Shown here: positions 14,618-27,149 of the stretch, piece after piece | Numbering within the stretch: the stretch's first letter is position 1 | How the letters are laid out: each line of letters begins with the position of its first letter | NCBI RefSeq assembly: GCF_963169125.1 | Contig: NC_084802.1 | Location: 27,967,107 to 28,031,106, forward strand | DNA length: 64,000 bases | Origin: Humulus lupulus | Taxonomy: Eukaryota > Streptophyta > Magnoliopsida > Rosales > Cannabaceae | Direction of reading: 5' to 3' | Position numbers and translations under genes: made by a program | The notes under the pieces: model-generated | Told to the model about the DNA's origin: nothing | Database searches by the model: none | Seen by the model: only the letters and a program-made list of their open reading frames with translations

Positions 14618-17600
14618 AGACCTCCCACTTGCAGATCCTTTCACAAAGACTTTATCCATAAAATCTTTTAAGGAGCATGTAAGAAACATGGGAATGAGAG
14701 AGATGCATCATTTGCTTTGGGCAAGTGGGAGATTGTTGGAAATTGTGCCCTAAAAGCATATGTAGTAGACATTTTTTTATGAAATAAATAAATGAATTGA
14801 ATTTGTTATGCATATATTTTATGGACTATATTATTCTGTGATAATATTATGTAAATATCAGAATAAATTCCTAAGTTCATATATGTGATCTCAAACACGT
14901 ATTGGTACGGGAGGATTGTGTTTGAGATAAATGAACTTGAATAATTCGTAGTAAAATAAAGTTATGGAATCTTTAGATTAATTACTACAAGTACGGTCCA
15001 CTAGTATTATGAATACATGTGATCTGGATCCAGATCACTAGTGTGGTAGGACACTTTAGTGGAGGTGCTTTATATATTAGAGAATATATAGAACTGGACC
15101 AGATATGTTTATTAATACTTAGTTAAATACCGTTTTGAAGTATTAATTAAATATATCAACTGATGATCATATACAAATAGATCTTAATCCTGAAGTTACT
15201 ATGAACTCCTGTTTATGTTATATGAGTTCTTTGATTCACTTGTTAGGGTCTGTCAGAATGATCTGGCTAGAAACTTTTGTTTTGGGAACTCATTAATGTA
15301 GATGGGTAGGGACATAGTATACAGATATGGAATCTATGCCTTCTCGCAAGAGATTGAATGATGGTTCTCTTAAGGGTTGACTTTTGGGACTGAAAGGTTA
15401 TTGAGATCAAATTCATAATTTATGTAACGACCCGAATTTGCTAATCGGGCTTAGGGCCTTGATTAGTGTGCCTGGAGGGTGATAAATGATTTATTATGAT
15501 TTAATGTGTTAATGGGTGAATTAATGTGGATATATGATAGTGATGCATGTTTAGTGAGTTAAATGTGCATGTGGGCCCCGTCTGGATATTAGGGGCATGA
15601 ATGTGATATATGTTATATATATGTGAAATGTCTGTGCATCACGATCCGAGACAGTCCTGGGGAGCGGTTAGCCAGAGAGTCGCAACAGGGTTGAGATTTC
15701 GACTCGGGGCGAGTCGAGGGGTAATTTGGGTACTAGGTTTTATGGGATTATCGGGACATGAAAATAAATATTTGGAGATATATTTGAGGATAGAATGTCT
15801 AGGCGGGAATATTGGGGAAATGTACCATTTTGCCCTCGGGGATGTTTTGGTACCCCGAGCCTTGAGGTAACCATATAGACTTAAGCTGAATAAAACAAAA
15901 AGGAGGATTTACTTAGAAGCTTTGGGAAACCGACCTCTATACTTCTCCTTTTGAACTAAGGATAGCATCTCACCATTTACATCTTTCTCTCCTTCATTCT
16001 CTAAGGCATATCAAAGGGAATTTTTGGTGCAAGCTAGCTTAAGCAAGGGATTGGGCTGAGGAAACCTAGGAGCTAAAAGCTTGAGGATTAAGGATCAACT
16101 ACAGGGATTGAATTCAGCAAGGTAAGCTTTAATTATTGGGATTATTTTGAGAATTGTTGCTGGTTTGCTAGAATATGCATGCTAGTTAAGTTTGATATGT
16201 TCTTGAGTATTTTTGTTGGGTTTTGGAGCAGATTTTGATGGGGTTTTAGTGTTGATATTGAGCTGGTATGTATGTGTTAAATATCTGGGTTTGATAGGTG
16301 ACTTTTGGGTGAATTAGCTTGAGGAAAGGTGTAGAAAAATGGTGGAAAATCTGGGTTTGGAGGTGAGAGCCGCGGCCCGTGTGCGCGCGCGGCCATGGGA
16401 GGCCGAGAAGCTCATGCGCGCCGCGGCCTGTGTGGGGGTCAGTGAGGTGCTAGCCTCTGTTTCGAGGCTAGCCGCGACTCTTGTGGGTGGGGCCGCGGCC
16501 CTTTGTGCCAGTTTGAGTTTTAAGGGTATTTTAGGCTTGGGAACTCAAGGGGTAAAGCTCGGGATGGATTATATCACCCGGATTGATAGAATTCAAGGAC
16601 CCGGAGGTTAGGGTTATGGCTCTAAGTTATTTTTTGGATTAGAATTTGATGGATGGACATTGTTAATGTGTTGTGACTAGGGTTTCGGCGAGGCTCACGT
16701 TGGAGGATTGTGCTCGGGGCATCGGTGCTCAGAAAGCTTGGAACTCAGGTAAGAGAACCATTGTATCCATAGAGCTTGCGTGCAAGGCTGAGCCCAATGT
16801 GTTTGGATGGACTGATATGCAGGGTTGAGCCCAGTGTGTTTGAATGGGCTGATATGCAGGGTCGAGCCAATATGTTAGAACTGCAGGGCGTAGCCCTTTA
16901 TCTGATTATGCTAGAATTTTGTACTTGCTTGTTATGTTATGTGTATTATGATGTGAATGGTCGGCTTGAGCCGGGAACGGTGTAGACCGAGAACGGCGAA
17001 GGGCCGGAAACGGCATTGGGCACGTTGAGTGCAAGGCCGAGAACGGCAAAGGGCCGGGAGCAGCGTTAAGCACGTGGAGTGCGAGTTTCCAGGGTGAGTC
17101 CCTAGAAGGATACCTGGGATATCCTCACAGCGTGGTCCGCAAATCCAGGGCTTAGTAAACGCCTGGGACAACTAGGCCGTATGTGTTTAGCCAATTGGTG
17201 GCCTATTTATATGCATGATATATGTGTTGCATATGTTATCTGTTTGTGGGTTCTCTTGCTGGGCTTCGGCTCATAGATGCTCTGTGGTGCAGGTAAGGGT
17301 AAAGAGAAGATCAACCAACCATGAGTATAGCAGGCGTGGGGCGGCGTGTGCATGTTTGGCCAGCCTGGTTGCCTTGGCCAGCCTGGTTGCCTCGGCCAGA
17401 GGATTTTGGGAGATGCTTGTAAATAAACTCTGATTTTGTCGTCTAGTCGACTTGGTTTAGTTAATATGTTGTAAACATTTCTAAACTGTATTTTGGGATC
17501 CCAAACGTAAACCTTTTATGATTTTCTATGGAAATTATCATTTCTAAGGTTTTTTCCTCTGTTTATAGCTTAATTACACTGTTTGAACTAAAACCTCGAT

Positions 17601-19160
17601 TAGCGAGATGAAAGCACGTTTTTAAACTCACTTGGTAACGGCTCTAAGGAAGTAGGGCGTTACAATTTAGTTATGAATTAACCTTCACTAGTAAAGTCGA
17701 TGGTACTTAAGGAAACAAGAGATAATTAAAAGGGTAAAACGGTAATTTTATTCCCCATTATTAGAGGGCCAATTTGTATGCAATAATTATATCAATGGAC
17801 GCTTTATGATTATAAAGTACTCAGTAAATGAAATGTCTATAATTACAAGAGTGCAGTCTCATATTTATAGTGGAATAATCATGAGATTAATTAATTAAAG
17901 AGTTTAATTAATAATCTCAAATTTATTGGAGCTTGGAATTATATGTCCATAGGTCTCCATAGCAGTTCTATCAACACTATTCAAGGTAAGAGTTGATATG
18001 AAGGGAAAAATAGTTTAAAAGACATATTTAAGAAGAAATTTATTCTTCTGGCCAAATATGCAATTATGTGATAATAGTGATTAATTAATTAATTATAAAT
18101 TAGTTGTAGTTAAATTATTAATTAATATTTAATTATTGTGTAATTTTCTAAATTATATTAAATAATTAAATTAATTTCGAAATTTAATTAAATAATTATA
18201 ATTTTCGAAATTATAATAAATTAAATATTTATTTTAAAAAATATTGAATTTAATTAATTGGTAGAATTAATTAAATATCTTTATTTGAGTGGGAGATAAT
18301 AATCTGATAAGTTCAAATTGGATTTGAATTTAAAAGATTAATATTTATTCAAAAAATTAATTATATTTGATAATTAGTTAAAAAGATAATTAATTCAAAT
18401 TTGAATTAGTCATTAGGTTGTTATATCTTATCTAACAAAGTAGTTTGAATAAATAATTAAATAAAAATTGAAAAAACCAACATCCCTAAAAATATGGATG
18501 CTACGTGTGCACACACAGTGTGTAGGGCTATTTTTCAGGGATAGGATTTTCATTTTTAATTAATTAATTAATTAATGGATAATTCAAAAAATTAGTTTTT
18601 GGAATTTTTCATTAATAAAATAAATAATTAATTAAAAAGTAAATTGTAAGTTGGTTACAGATTTATTTTTTAAATTTGAATATTTTCTTTTAAGTATGAC
18701 TAATCAAAAAATATTCAGAGATCTGAGACAACTCAGTCTATTCGCTCTGTGAAAAATAGAACGATAGTATTCTCTCCCTGAAAAATAAAGAACCAATTCT
18801 CAGGCCTATTCTCTTGATCTCATGTGTTGAGTACATCAAGTAGAATCACAAAATAAACTATCCTTCATTCTCTAAGTGCCCACACACTTCTTGAGGTGTA
18901 GAGAACGCTTTGGAAGATCTTGGTGTGAGTGCGTGGGAGCAGCCTCGATAGGAAGACCATTCTTATTACGAAAAGATAGCAAGGACACTTGATAGGCTTC
19001 AAGAGGTATGAATTCTATTATTAACTTGCTTATGATTAATGTATGTATATTAATGGATCCGCATATTTAAAGGTAGTTTAAATATGTTACAAAAATTTTG
19101 TTGTACACTAGGCCAACCCCACCACCATTCCGCTGCGTATTAGGAAATTTGTTCCTAACA
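14618..19160 (+). mobile_element. 5'-truncated copia element: RNase H tail, PPT and 3' LTR
   Basis: The segment 14625-14733 encodes a copia pol C-terminus (LADPFTKTLSIKSFKEHV, then NMGMREMHH). It is followed by the polypurine tract GGGCAAGTGGGAGAT and an LTR from TGTTGGAAATT (14734) to TTGTTCCTAACA (19160). The LTR is split by a gypsy solo LTR at 15423-17664; without it the LTR is about 2.18 kb. Everything upstream of the RNase H tail is missing. The left junction with gypsy linker sequence is approximate, and no target duplication could be read because of the truncation. Confidence 0.78.
15423..17664 (+). mobile_element. solo Tekay LTR (LTR D) nested in the copia LTR
   Basis: A 2242-bp insert with target duplication ATTTA (15418-15422 and 17665-17669). 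It begins TGTAACGACCCGAATTTG and ends AAGTAGGGCGTTACA. Contents: donor-like AAG/GTAAGC at 16122, a CpG-dense block at about 16365-16505, a 68-nt block 16681-16748 between TGACTAG and CAG/GTAAGA, and GTGCAG/GTAAGG at 17293. It has no coding domains; the open frame at 16339-16611 lies in the GC-rich block and is not considered a gene. Confidence 0.88.
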
Positions 19161-19627
19161 CAGTTAAGGATCAAAGAAGAGGACATACCAAAGATCGCTT
19201 TCCACACGAGGTATGGACACTATGAATTCTTGGTTATGTCCTTTGGATTAACCAATGCCCCAGCAGCTTTTATGGACATGATGAACAGGGTTTTCAAGGA
19301 CTACTTGGACAAGTTCGTGATTGTGTTTATTGATGACATTCTGGTGTACTCTCAGTCAGAGACAGAGCATGAGCAGCTTCTACGTTTGGTATTGTAGCGG
19401 TTGAGAGAGCATAAGCTATATGCTAAGTTCAGCAAGTTCGAGTTTTTGCTACTGCAAGTCACATTTTTGGGCCATACCGTTAGTAAGGAGGGGATTCTGG
19501 TTGACCCAAGTAAGATTGAGGCAGTGAGGGATTGGCCTAGACCAAGCAGTGTTCCTGAAGTTAGGAGTTTTCTGAGATTGGCAGGGTATTATCGGTGGTT
19601 TGTTGAGGGGTTCTCTAGGATAGCTAC
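19161..19627 (+). pseudogene. gypsy reverse transcriptase fragment
   Basis: Encodes the middle of a Ty3/gypsy [21 protein letters not shown], the catalytic [26 protein letters not shown], and [19 protein letters not shown]. The frame has a TAG at 19395-19397, where the homologous element at 43.9 kb has CAG (Gln). It stops at the insertion point of the LTR at 19628 and resumes at 22323. It belongs to the decayed Tekay element ending at 26639. Confidence 0.9.
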
Positions 19628-20925
19628 TGTAACGACCTCCTTTCTTAACATACATATATATAGTGTAAAAACAAAGTTTTACCTGAATATAACACTACTG
19701 AAATTCTGAATTTACAAAAACTTTATTAAACAATACATAAACTAATGTTCATAACTTCAAACCGTACAATACTCACAACTAAATAAAAAACTTTATCTTA
19801 CATACAAATCTTAATACTTTTATAAATAATTTTCGTGGCGTTACTACACCTTAACGTAGAAATGAAGATGTATCCAACCGATAAATTGAAAAGCTTTATG
19901 TAAATTACAACGTTCATGAAATACTTTTAAAGCTTTAAGTAAATTATAAAGTTCACAAAATACTTTTAATGAAATATAGTTATAAAATCAAGTTTCTCGT
20001 TTATTTATAAAATAGCATAGCAGAACTCCACTCCCTTCAGGTCAGCCCCATATGTACAGTCATGTTGGCTCCACGTATACTCATCAACAATTTATATTTG
20101 GGGCCTCTTACCTACAATACAAAACATTATCTGATGAGCAAAGGCTCAGTAAGTAGAATAACTAAACATGCAACATGCTATGTATTTTCTTTCTTTCACT
20201 TTCCTTTCTTTTGGGCCCTAGAGGATGCTGCTGCCGGCATTACATAGGGAATCACATTCCCACCTGAACATAAACATGATAATAGAGAATTTCTCCCTCA
20301 TAAACATTCATTATATAGGGACGTACATCTCCCTCCTTACATTTTTGGGACGTAGGTCTCCCAAGCAGCACCTCTACTTTAACGCTTTCAAAATTTTTTT
20401 TGTGAACATTAAGCGTGCTTATGCATAAGAAATATAACATTCTTAAAAATAACTCATGCATAACAACATGTCAGAATAACATATAAAGCATATAAATGCA
20501 CATAATACACATAAAAGACTTGTATTGTAGATGAGGATTCTACTTACCTTGCGTCTTGATAAAACAACCGAAATTGTTAGCTTCCTGATAAAAACACAAA
20601 CTATTAACTTACATAAAATCTACATGATGTAATTTTTGTTTATAGTTGTTGTTATTCTATTTTTCTTTTTTTTCTTATTTTATTGTTTATTTTATTTCCA
20701 GACATATGGTCATACTATAATTGTCCATGGCAAGATCCCGGTCTAAAAGTCATGGTCATGGTTATACGGAAATTTCCAGGTCATAGTATCAGTCCATAAT
20801 AATAGGGAATAAGGTCATATAATAAAAGTCCAAATAGTCCAAAGTGTGACCATAGCCTATATAAGTTTAGTATTATAAAGATACATAAAAAAAATAGTTT
20901 ATATTTCAATTTTGGCATTTGCAAA

Positions 20926-21316
20926 ATATGACGACATGTTAAAATAATCCATATATAAATTTTAGCATTTTAATGGCATAGTAAAGTAATCTATATAAAT
21001 TTTGGCATTATAATGGCATGGTAACATAATCCATATATAAATTTTGGCATTATAGTAAAATAATCTATATATAAATTTTTGGTATTATAACGACATAGTA
21101 AAATAATCTATATATAACTTTTGGCATTATAACGACATAGTAAAATAATCTATATATAACTTTTGGTATTATAACGGCATAGTAAAATAATCTATATATA
21201 AATTTTGGCATTATAACGGCATAGTAAATTAATCTATATATAAATTTTGGCATTATAACGGCATAGTAAAATAATCTATATATAACTTTTGGCATTATAA
21301 CGGCATATTAAAATAA
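20926..21316 (+). repeat. 42-bp tandem repeat array, about nine copies
   Basis: The unit reads roughly AATCTATATATAACTTTTGG followed by CATTATAACGGCATAGTAAA. It is imperfect at the left and most regular from 21065 to 21295, where its length (a multiple of three) makes a spurious repeated minus-strand ORF. It sits in the U3 part of LTR H. Confidence 0.9.
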
Positions 21317-21659
21317 TCTATACATATATAATAACTAAATAACTGAAAAGAAAGGCTCGGGAAAGAGCTTACCTAAAAGGTTTTCGTAGGCTAGCGTTTC
21401 GGACAGAACTTCGCCTAGATCTTCAAGGTTTAGAACTTTAGAAGGGTGTTAAGAAGATTTTTGGGTAGAGTAAGAGAAAGGAAAATGAAGTTTTTTGTGA
21501 TTTCAAGATGAGTTTTGGAAGAGCTATTTATAGGAAAATTTTGGGTTACTATGCTAATAAAATATTTAAAATATAAAGCATAGTGGAATAATAAAATATT
21601 CAAAATATAAACATGGTGGTTTGCTAAAGTCATCATTATATCACTACTGCATCATCATG

Positions 21660-21745
21660 TGGGAACCATGGGGTGGACCCCACTGTGGGACCCTTGCGGA
21701 CCCCACTGTGGGACCCTTGCGGACCCCACTGTGAGACCCACTATG
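21660..21745 (+). repeat. 24-bp tandem repeat, about three copies
   Basis: The unit CCACTGTGGGACCCTTGCGG ACCC recurs three times, the last copy diverged. It is a GC-rich island in AT-rich U3 sequence of LTR H. Confidence 0.85.
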
Positions 21746-22322
21746 AATAGTACCCGGTGAATAGTAAAAAAAATGAAAATTTCTCAATCTTCTTATATTA
21801 CTTAGTTGAACATTTTTTACTCACAAACTTTTCTGAAAATGTTTCTCTAACACCCATAAATTAATTATTCCCACCTGTTGGTTACTTCAACAACTTAGAA
21901 TTGTTAAAATCTCATAATAGAAAATAACTATATCCCCAACGGTCAGGATCACTATTCACCAACGGTCATAAACGGCTAGTTTTTGTCCTATAAATACTTG
22001 TTCCTTCAACCATTTACTTGCACAACCTCTTCATCTCTTAACCTTCTAGATAAAATTCATCATCAAATCATGAATTTCTCTTTATTTTTCATAACTTTAG
22101 TGATTGTTTGCTTGTATTTAGCATCATTCTATGGGTATTATACTAATGAAATGCCCATGAATGTTATAGTTGCATATTCATTAGTTATTCTTCCACTTTA
22201 CTTAATAGCTCTAGCATTCGGTTAGCATTGTAATGCACTCAAAAGTATGAATAAAAATATCTTCTCTTATTTTTCACAATTGTTGTAATGTATTTGTAAA
22301 AAGAAATGGGAGTTACAGCTAC

Positions 22323-24332
22323 ACCATTGACTGAATTGACAAGGAAGAAGACTAAGTATGTTTGGACGAACAGGTGTGAGAATAATTTCAAGGAATTGAA
22401 GTGGTGACTGATCACCGCGCCAGTGTTGAGTCTGCCGACAGACAATGAGAAGTTCGTGGTTTATTGTGATACTTCCAGACAGGGTTTAGGGTGTGTGCTG
22501 ATGTAAGCCGGAAATGTGATAGCCTATGCATCGAGACAGTTAAAAGGAGTATGAGAAGAGATATCCCATGCTTGATCTGGAGCTGGCAGCAGTGGTATTT
22601 GCACTTAAGGTTTGGAGACATTATCTGTATGGTGAGAAGCGCGAAATATACATCGACCATAACATTTTAAAGTACTTCTTTACTCAGAAGGCTCTGAATA
22701 TGCGCTAGAGACGGTGGTTGGAATTGGTAAAGGATTATGATTGTGATATCCTATACCATCCTGGGAAGGCTAATGTAGTGGCTGATGCATTGAGTCGGAA
22801 GGGCCTAGGACAATTATTCAGTTTGAGGCAGATATCTGATAAGTTAGCTGAGGAGATGACTAGAGCGGGTATAGAGTTGGTGGTTGGTCGGTTAGCCAAC
22901 ACCACTCTTCAGTCTACACTCCTTGAGAGGATCAAGGAGGCGTAGGGGAAAGATTCCAGTTGAGAGGGCATAGAGAAAATGTCTTAGTCGGAGCGGCCGA
23001 GGACTTTTCTATCTCGGAGATGGGGTTACTGAAGAACAAGGGTCAGATTTGTGTTCCGATGGATTCTAGTATTCGGCGGGAGATTTTGGATGAGTCTCAT
23101 ACCACTCCCTATTCTTTGCATCTAGGTACGACGAAGATGTACCAAGATTTGAGAATTTTATATTGGAGGCCGGGGATGAAGAGGGATGTGGTAGATTATG
23201 TGGCCAAGTGTTTGACTTGTCCGCAGGTAAAGGCTGAACATCACAGGCCAGCAGGGTTATTGCAGCCTTTAGGGATTCCAAAATGGAAATGGGAAGATAT
23301 CACCATGGGATTGCCGAAGATCGTGGGGCAACATGATTCAGTGTGGGTGATTGTGGATAGGTATACCAAGTTCGCCCACTTTCTACCTGTCAGGACGACT
23401 TATACTATGGAGCATTATGCCGAGTTATATGTGAAGGAAATCGTTCGACTTCATGGGGCTCCGAGGTCGATAGTATCCGACAGGGACCCCACCTTCACCT
23501 CCAAGTTTTGGGAGAGTCTGCAGAAGGCTATGGGCACGTAGTTGCGGTATAGTATCGCTTATCATCCTCAGACAGATGGACAGTCTGAGAGGACGATTCA
23601 GATACTAGAAGATATGCTACGAGCCTGTGTGCTGGATTTTGGGGGATCTTGGAGTAAGTATCTCCCTTTGATTGAGTTCCCGTACAATAATAGTTGTCAG
23701 GCGACTATCGGAGTGGCTCCGTACGAGATGTTATACGGGAGGAAGTGTAGATCACCTATCATTGGGATGAGATGGGTGAGAGAAGGTACTTAGGTCCTGA
23801 GATGGTTCAGAGGACCAATGAGGCGATTGAAAAGATTAGAGCTTGAATGCTCGCCTCCCAGAGTCACCAGAAGAGTTACTCGGACTTGAAACGCAGAAGC
23901 GTAGAGTTTCAGGTCGGTGACCATGTGTTTCTTAGGGTTTTCCCTTTGAGAGGAGTGAGACGGTTTGGTGTTTGGGGCAAGTTGAACCCTAGGTTTGTTG
24001 GCCCCTTTGAAATTTTGGAACGGGTTGGAGAGGTAGCTTACAGGTTGGCAATGCCTCTAGCCTTATTAGGGGTTCATGATGTGTTTCATGTATCCATGCT
24101 CTGGAAGTATGTATCGAATTCTATACACGTGTTGAGTTATGAGAACTTGGAGCTGGACCAGGATTTATCATATGAGGAGAAGCCGGTTCAGATTCTCGAC
24201 CGGAAGGACAAAGTCTTGCGAAGCAAGACTATCGCCTTGGTGAAAGTGTTGTGGAGCAACAACAAGGTTGAGGAGGCGACATGGGAACTTGAATCAGATA
24301 TGCGAGAGCGGTATCCCGAGTTGTTTAGGTAA
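22323..24332 (+). pseudogene. gypsy pol remnant: RT tail, RNase H, integrase, chromodomain
   Basis: Continuation of the RT broken at 19627. RNase H is badly shifted at 22385-22700. From 22718 the frame gives [15 protein letters not shown], then the integrase zinc-binding region (LDESHTTPYSLHLG and CLTCPQVK) and the core (VDRYTKFAHFLPV, IVSDRDPTFTSKF, YHPQTDGQSERTIQ). The C-terminal chromodomain part ends NNKVEEATWELESDM...RYPELFR and stop at 24332. The first catalytic Asp is missing: ITM is followed directly by GLP, where the element at 45.15 kb has DFVV between them. In-frame TAG codons occur near 22706, 22943 and 23539, all at Gln positions. It cannot encode an active integrase. Confidence 0.9.
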
Positions 24333-24367
24333 TTTCGAGGAAGAAATTTCTGTAAGGAGGGGATAGT

Positions 24368-26639
24368 TGTAGCGTCCCAAAATTTGATAATAAGGCTTAG
24401 GGCTTTGATTAGCGTGCCGAGAGGGCAATAATTGATTTATTTTGTTAATATGTGAATTTGATGAATATGTGATTAGAAAATGCATGTTTAGGTGAATTAA
24501 ATATGCATGTGGGCCCCATTTGTTTGTTAGGGGCATATTTGTAATTTTAGCCCGTTGAGGGCATAAATGCAATATTTGTATATATTGTGATTGATACCAC
24601 GTGTGAGTGGTGATATAATTGTGTTGCACGATCTGAGACAGTCCTAGGGAGCGGTTTAGCCAGATAGTCACTGGTGGGAATAATTAGTAGTTGGTGGCAC
24701 TTTGGTAACTTGGGTAACTATAAGTAACTCTTGAGTATAGTTGTTATAAGTGGGAATGTGGCATTCTTGCAAGAGGTTAAGGAAAAGTCTAGGCTGCCCT
24801 TGAGGATTAGTTAGAATCCAAGTTAGAAGGGAGGGCAATTGGGTCATTTGGCTTAAGTAGTAGATAGGCTTTGGCTGAGGAAAGGTTTGGTACGTTTCTC
24901 TCATTTTGGCTTATATATGGGTTATTCTTGGGAGCTCTAGAGAGAACCAGAAACCAAAAAGGAAGGACCTCTAATTTTTGTGGGATCAAGTGGGGAATCA
25001 AGTCAAGGAAGCTAGAGGTTGTTCCACATATTTGAGGTAAGGATTTTAAGTGGTTATCTTGTGGAATTCAGCCAAGAATGTTATGGTTTGAAAGCTAAAT
25101 TGTGCTTTGTCTTGTGGATTATTGGAGTGAAGTTCAGCTTGGGATTAGTGGGTTTGGGCTTGGAATTGGATTGGGAAAGCAGCTCAAGGTCGAATTTCTA
25201 CTTGAGGTAAGAGTTTCATGCATTTCTGAGGTTTATATTCTGATATGGTTTAATTTTTCTGGTTTTTGGTTTAAGTTTTGTAAAGTGTGGTTTAAGTTTG
25301 TGGAGTTTTAAACCACTAGGTAATTCTTGGGTTTGATTGTGTATTTGAGTGTGTTTCTGGTGTTTATGGGTTGCTGTACTCTTTATTTGGGGTTTTAGGC
25401 CGAATTAGGGCTTGGCTGTACTTTTGTGGTGATCTGGATGAGTTTTGGCTCGGGAGAAATGTTAGGAAAAACCCAGTTTTCTGGGTTCGCGTATGAACGC
25501 CGCAGCCTTGTTCTTCCATGCCGCGTCGCTGGGTTGAATCAGGACAGGGGAGGCTTGCTTGATGTCGTGGCCCCTATAGGGCTGTGCCGCGACACTAGGC
25601 CAATTTCAAGAGATGGGATTTTGTGTTTTTAGGGTTTTGGCTCAGGGGACGCTTTCGCTACCTTGTGTGGGGAAACAGCAGGTCCCGAGAGCACGTGATT
25701 GGTTCCAGGGTACAATTGTCAATTGGTTAGTAACGGGAGTGTTACTTATGTATTGTGACTAGGTTTTAGCAAGGCTCGGACTAGGGGACTGTGCTCTGGA
25801 CATCGGTGCTTGGAAAGCTTGGGACGCAGGTAAGAAAATTGTTGTTCCCATAGAGCAGGGCACGACCCTATATGATTGTGTTGCAGGGCGTAGCCCCATT
25901 GATTATGTTTATATGTGTTTAAGTATTTATTTAATTATGCATGTATGTAAGTGAGTGGCAAGAGCCGGGAACGACGAGGGCCGGGAACGGCGAAGGTCGA
26001 GAACGACGAGGGCCGAGAACGGCAGGGCCGAGTATGGCAAGGGGTCGGGAGCAGCGTTTAGCACGCAGAGTGCGAGTTGCCAGGGCGAGACCCTATAGGA
26101 TACTTGGGATATCCTCACGGTGTAGACCGCGAACCCAGGGCCTGGTAAAGCACCTGGGACGACATGGCCGTATGTGTTTAGCCTGTTGACGGTTTGAGTA
26201 TATGTTGAATGAAAAATATGCATATGTTATTTGCTTGTGTGAGTTTTCTTGCTGGGCTTCGGCTCACGGGTGCTCTATGGTGCAGGTAAGGGCAAGGGGA
26301 AAGTCGACCAACTATGAGTATGGAGAGTGTGAGGCGATGCGTACATGTTTGGCCTGCCCGGCTGCCACGGCCAGGGGTATTTTTGGGAAACGCTTGTATT
26401 AAACCTAATTTTGTCGTTTAGTCGACTTTAGTTATATTTTTTAGTTGTAAATATTTCTAAATAATACTTTGGGATCCCAAATGTAAAACACTTTATAATT
26501 TTCAATGAATGGATATATTTTTAAATTATGAGACTTTGCTTATGAATTAGCTACACTTTTATCTTAAAATCTCGATTAATGAGTTAATTGCACGTTTTAA
26601 ACTCACTTAATAACAACTCTAAGGAAGTAGGGCGTTACA
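24368..26639 (+). repeat. 3' LTR of the decayed Tekay element (LTR E)
   Basis: Preceded by the polypurine run AAGGAGGGGA (about 24355-24364). It begins TGTAGCGTCCC at 24368, ends GTAGGGCGTTACA at 26639, and is followed by the TAGAG duplication. It is the same LTR family as 15423-17664 and the inverse of 10924-13246. Donor-like GAG/GTAAGG at 25037, GC-rich block at about 25490-25600, 67-nt block 25763-25829 between TGACTAG and CAG/GTAAGA, and GTGCAG/GTAAGG at 26286. Confidence 0.9.
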
Positions 26640-26644
26640 TAGAG

Positions 26645-26686
26645 TGAGCTGAGTTGGACAAAAAACTTAAGTGATATGAACCAACA
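26645..26686 (-). repeat. right-hand end of the split copia 5' LTR
   Basis: TGAGCTGAGTTGGACAAAAA and what follows matches 6275-6316, completing the LTR begun at 9306. Confidence 0.8.
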
Positions 26687-27116
26687 TCCACAAAAAGGGT
26701 GCCTACAATTACATCCAATTTAGGCTGATAATAGAAAAACGTTGGGATTATAATTAGAGAATTTATACAAAATTTCCTCTGGAAAGAAATACTAATTTTG
26801 ACAATGACAAAACTGAATAGAGCTTTAACATAACCACATACCATAATAATCACAAAGCAAATCAAAATTGACACAAAACCAAGCTAGAATTGATACAAAA
26901 CTAAGCCAACATTGGCACAAAACCAAGCCAAATTAAAATTGGCACACAAGCCCGACTTTTCTATTGAAGAAATAACTGGAACAAACTTATCAAATAGAAT
27001 AGTGACGATGGTGAAATCATTTTCAAATTTTGATCTTTTAAGGAAAAGCATCTCTACATATAACTTTTTTTTAAAAAAAACTCTGTTTTGCTATTAAAAT
27101 GAACACTGATACATAA

Positions 27117-27149
<33 letters not shown>

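Larger units (their letters stand above)
19628..22317 (+). mobile_element. solo LTR of another LTR-retrotransposon family (LTR H) inside gypsy RT
   Basis: A 2690-bp insert flanked by a perfect GCTAC duplication (19623-19627 and 22318-22322). It starts TGTAACGACCTCC and ends GGGAGTTACA. Removing it restores the RT frame (IAT...PLTELTRK). A TATA box TATAAATAC at 21989-21997, about 330 bp before the right end, gives the plus orientation and U3/R layout of an LTR. It contains a 42-bp tandem array and a 24-bp triplet repeat, listed separately. Apart from its ends it does not resemble the Tekay LTRs. A small ORF at 22075-22225 lies downstream of the TATA box; I do not support it as a gene. Confidence 0.8.
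9993..26639 (+). mobile_element. decayed Tekay-type Ty3/gypsy element with nested insertions
   Basis: A composite block inside the copia LTR, flanked by TAGAG (9988-9992 and 26640-26644). Its own parts are a short PR-RT linker (14528-14617), RT (19161-19627), RT tail/RNase H/integrase/chromodomain (22323-24332), and a 3' LTR (24368-26639). Its 5' LTR, primer site, gag and protease are gone. The left edge is instead occupied by a 5'-truncated Tekay LTR (9993-14527) that lies directly against pol linker sequence. This implies a second insertion followed by a deletion reaching the left border. Confidence 0.7.
5583..26686 (-). mobile_element. Ty1/copia element, internally deleted, host of the nested cluster
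   Basis: A minus-strand copia element bracketed by two matching LTRs: 5583-6316 (3' LTR) and 9306-9992 continued at 26645-26686 (5' LTR, split by a gypsy insertion). The LTRs are nearly identical over about 730 bp once the insertion is removed. Inside lie RNase H and the C-terminal half of RT; the RT N-terminus, integrase, gag and primer site are deleted. The deletion joins RT to the LTR near 9300, where a TCAACATATAGTAAC stretch occurs twice (about 9238 and 9294), suggesting a microhomology-mediated deletion. The copy is non-autonomous. Its own target duplication is unclear: AAAAA lies left of 5583 and a similar A-run lies right of 26686. Confidence 0.75.

Noticed and set aside
21065..21295. 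Minus-strand ORF with a repeated 14-residue unit
   Set aside because: Produced by the 42-bp tandem array, whose period is a multiple of three; no start context or family.
22075..22225. Small hydrophobic ORF downstream of the TATA box of solo LTR H
   Set aside because: Could in principle be a short transcript ORF, but there is no homology that I recognise and it lies in LTR R-U5 sequence.
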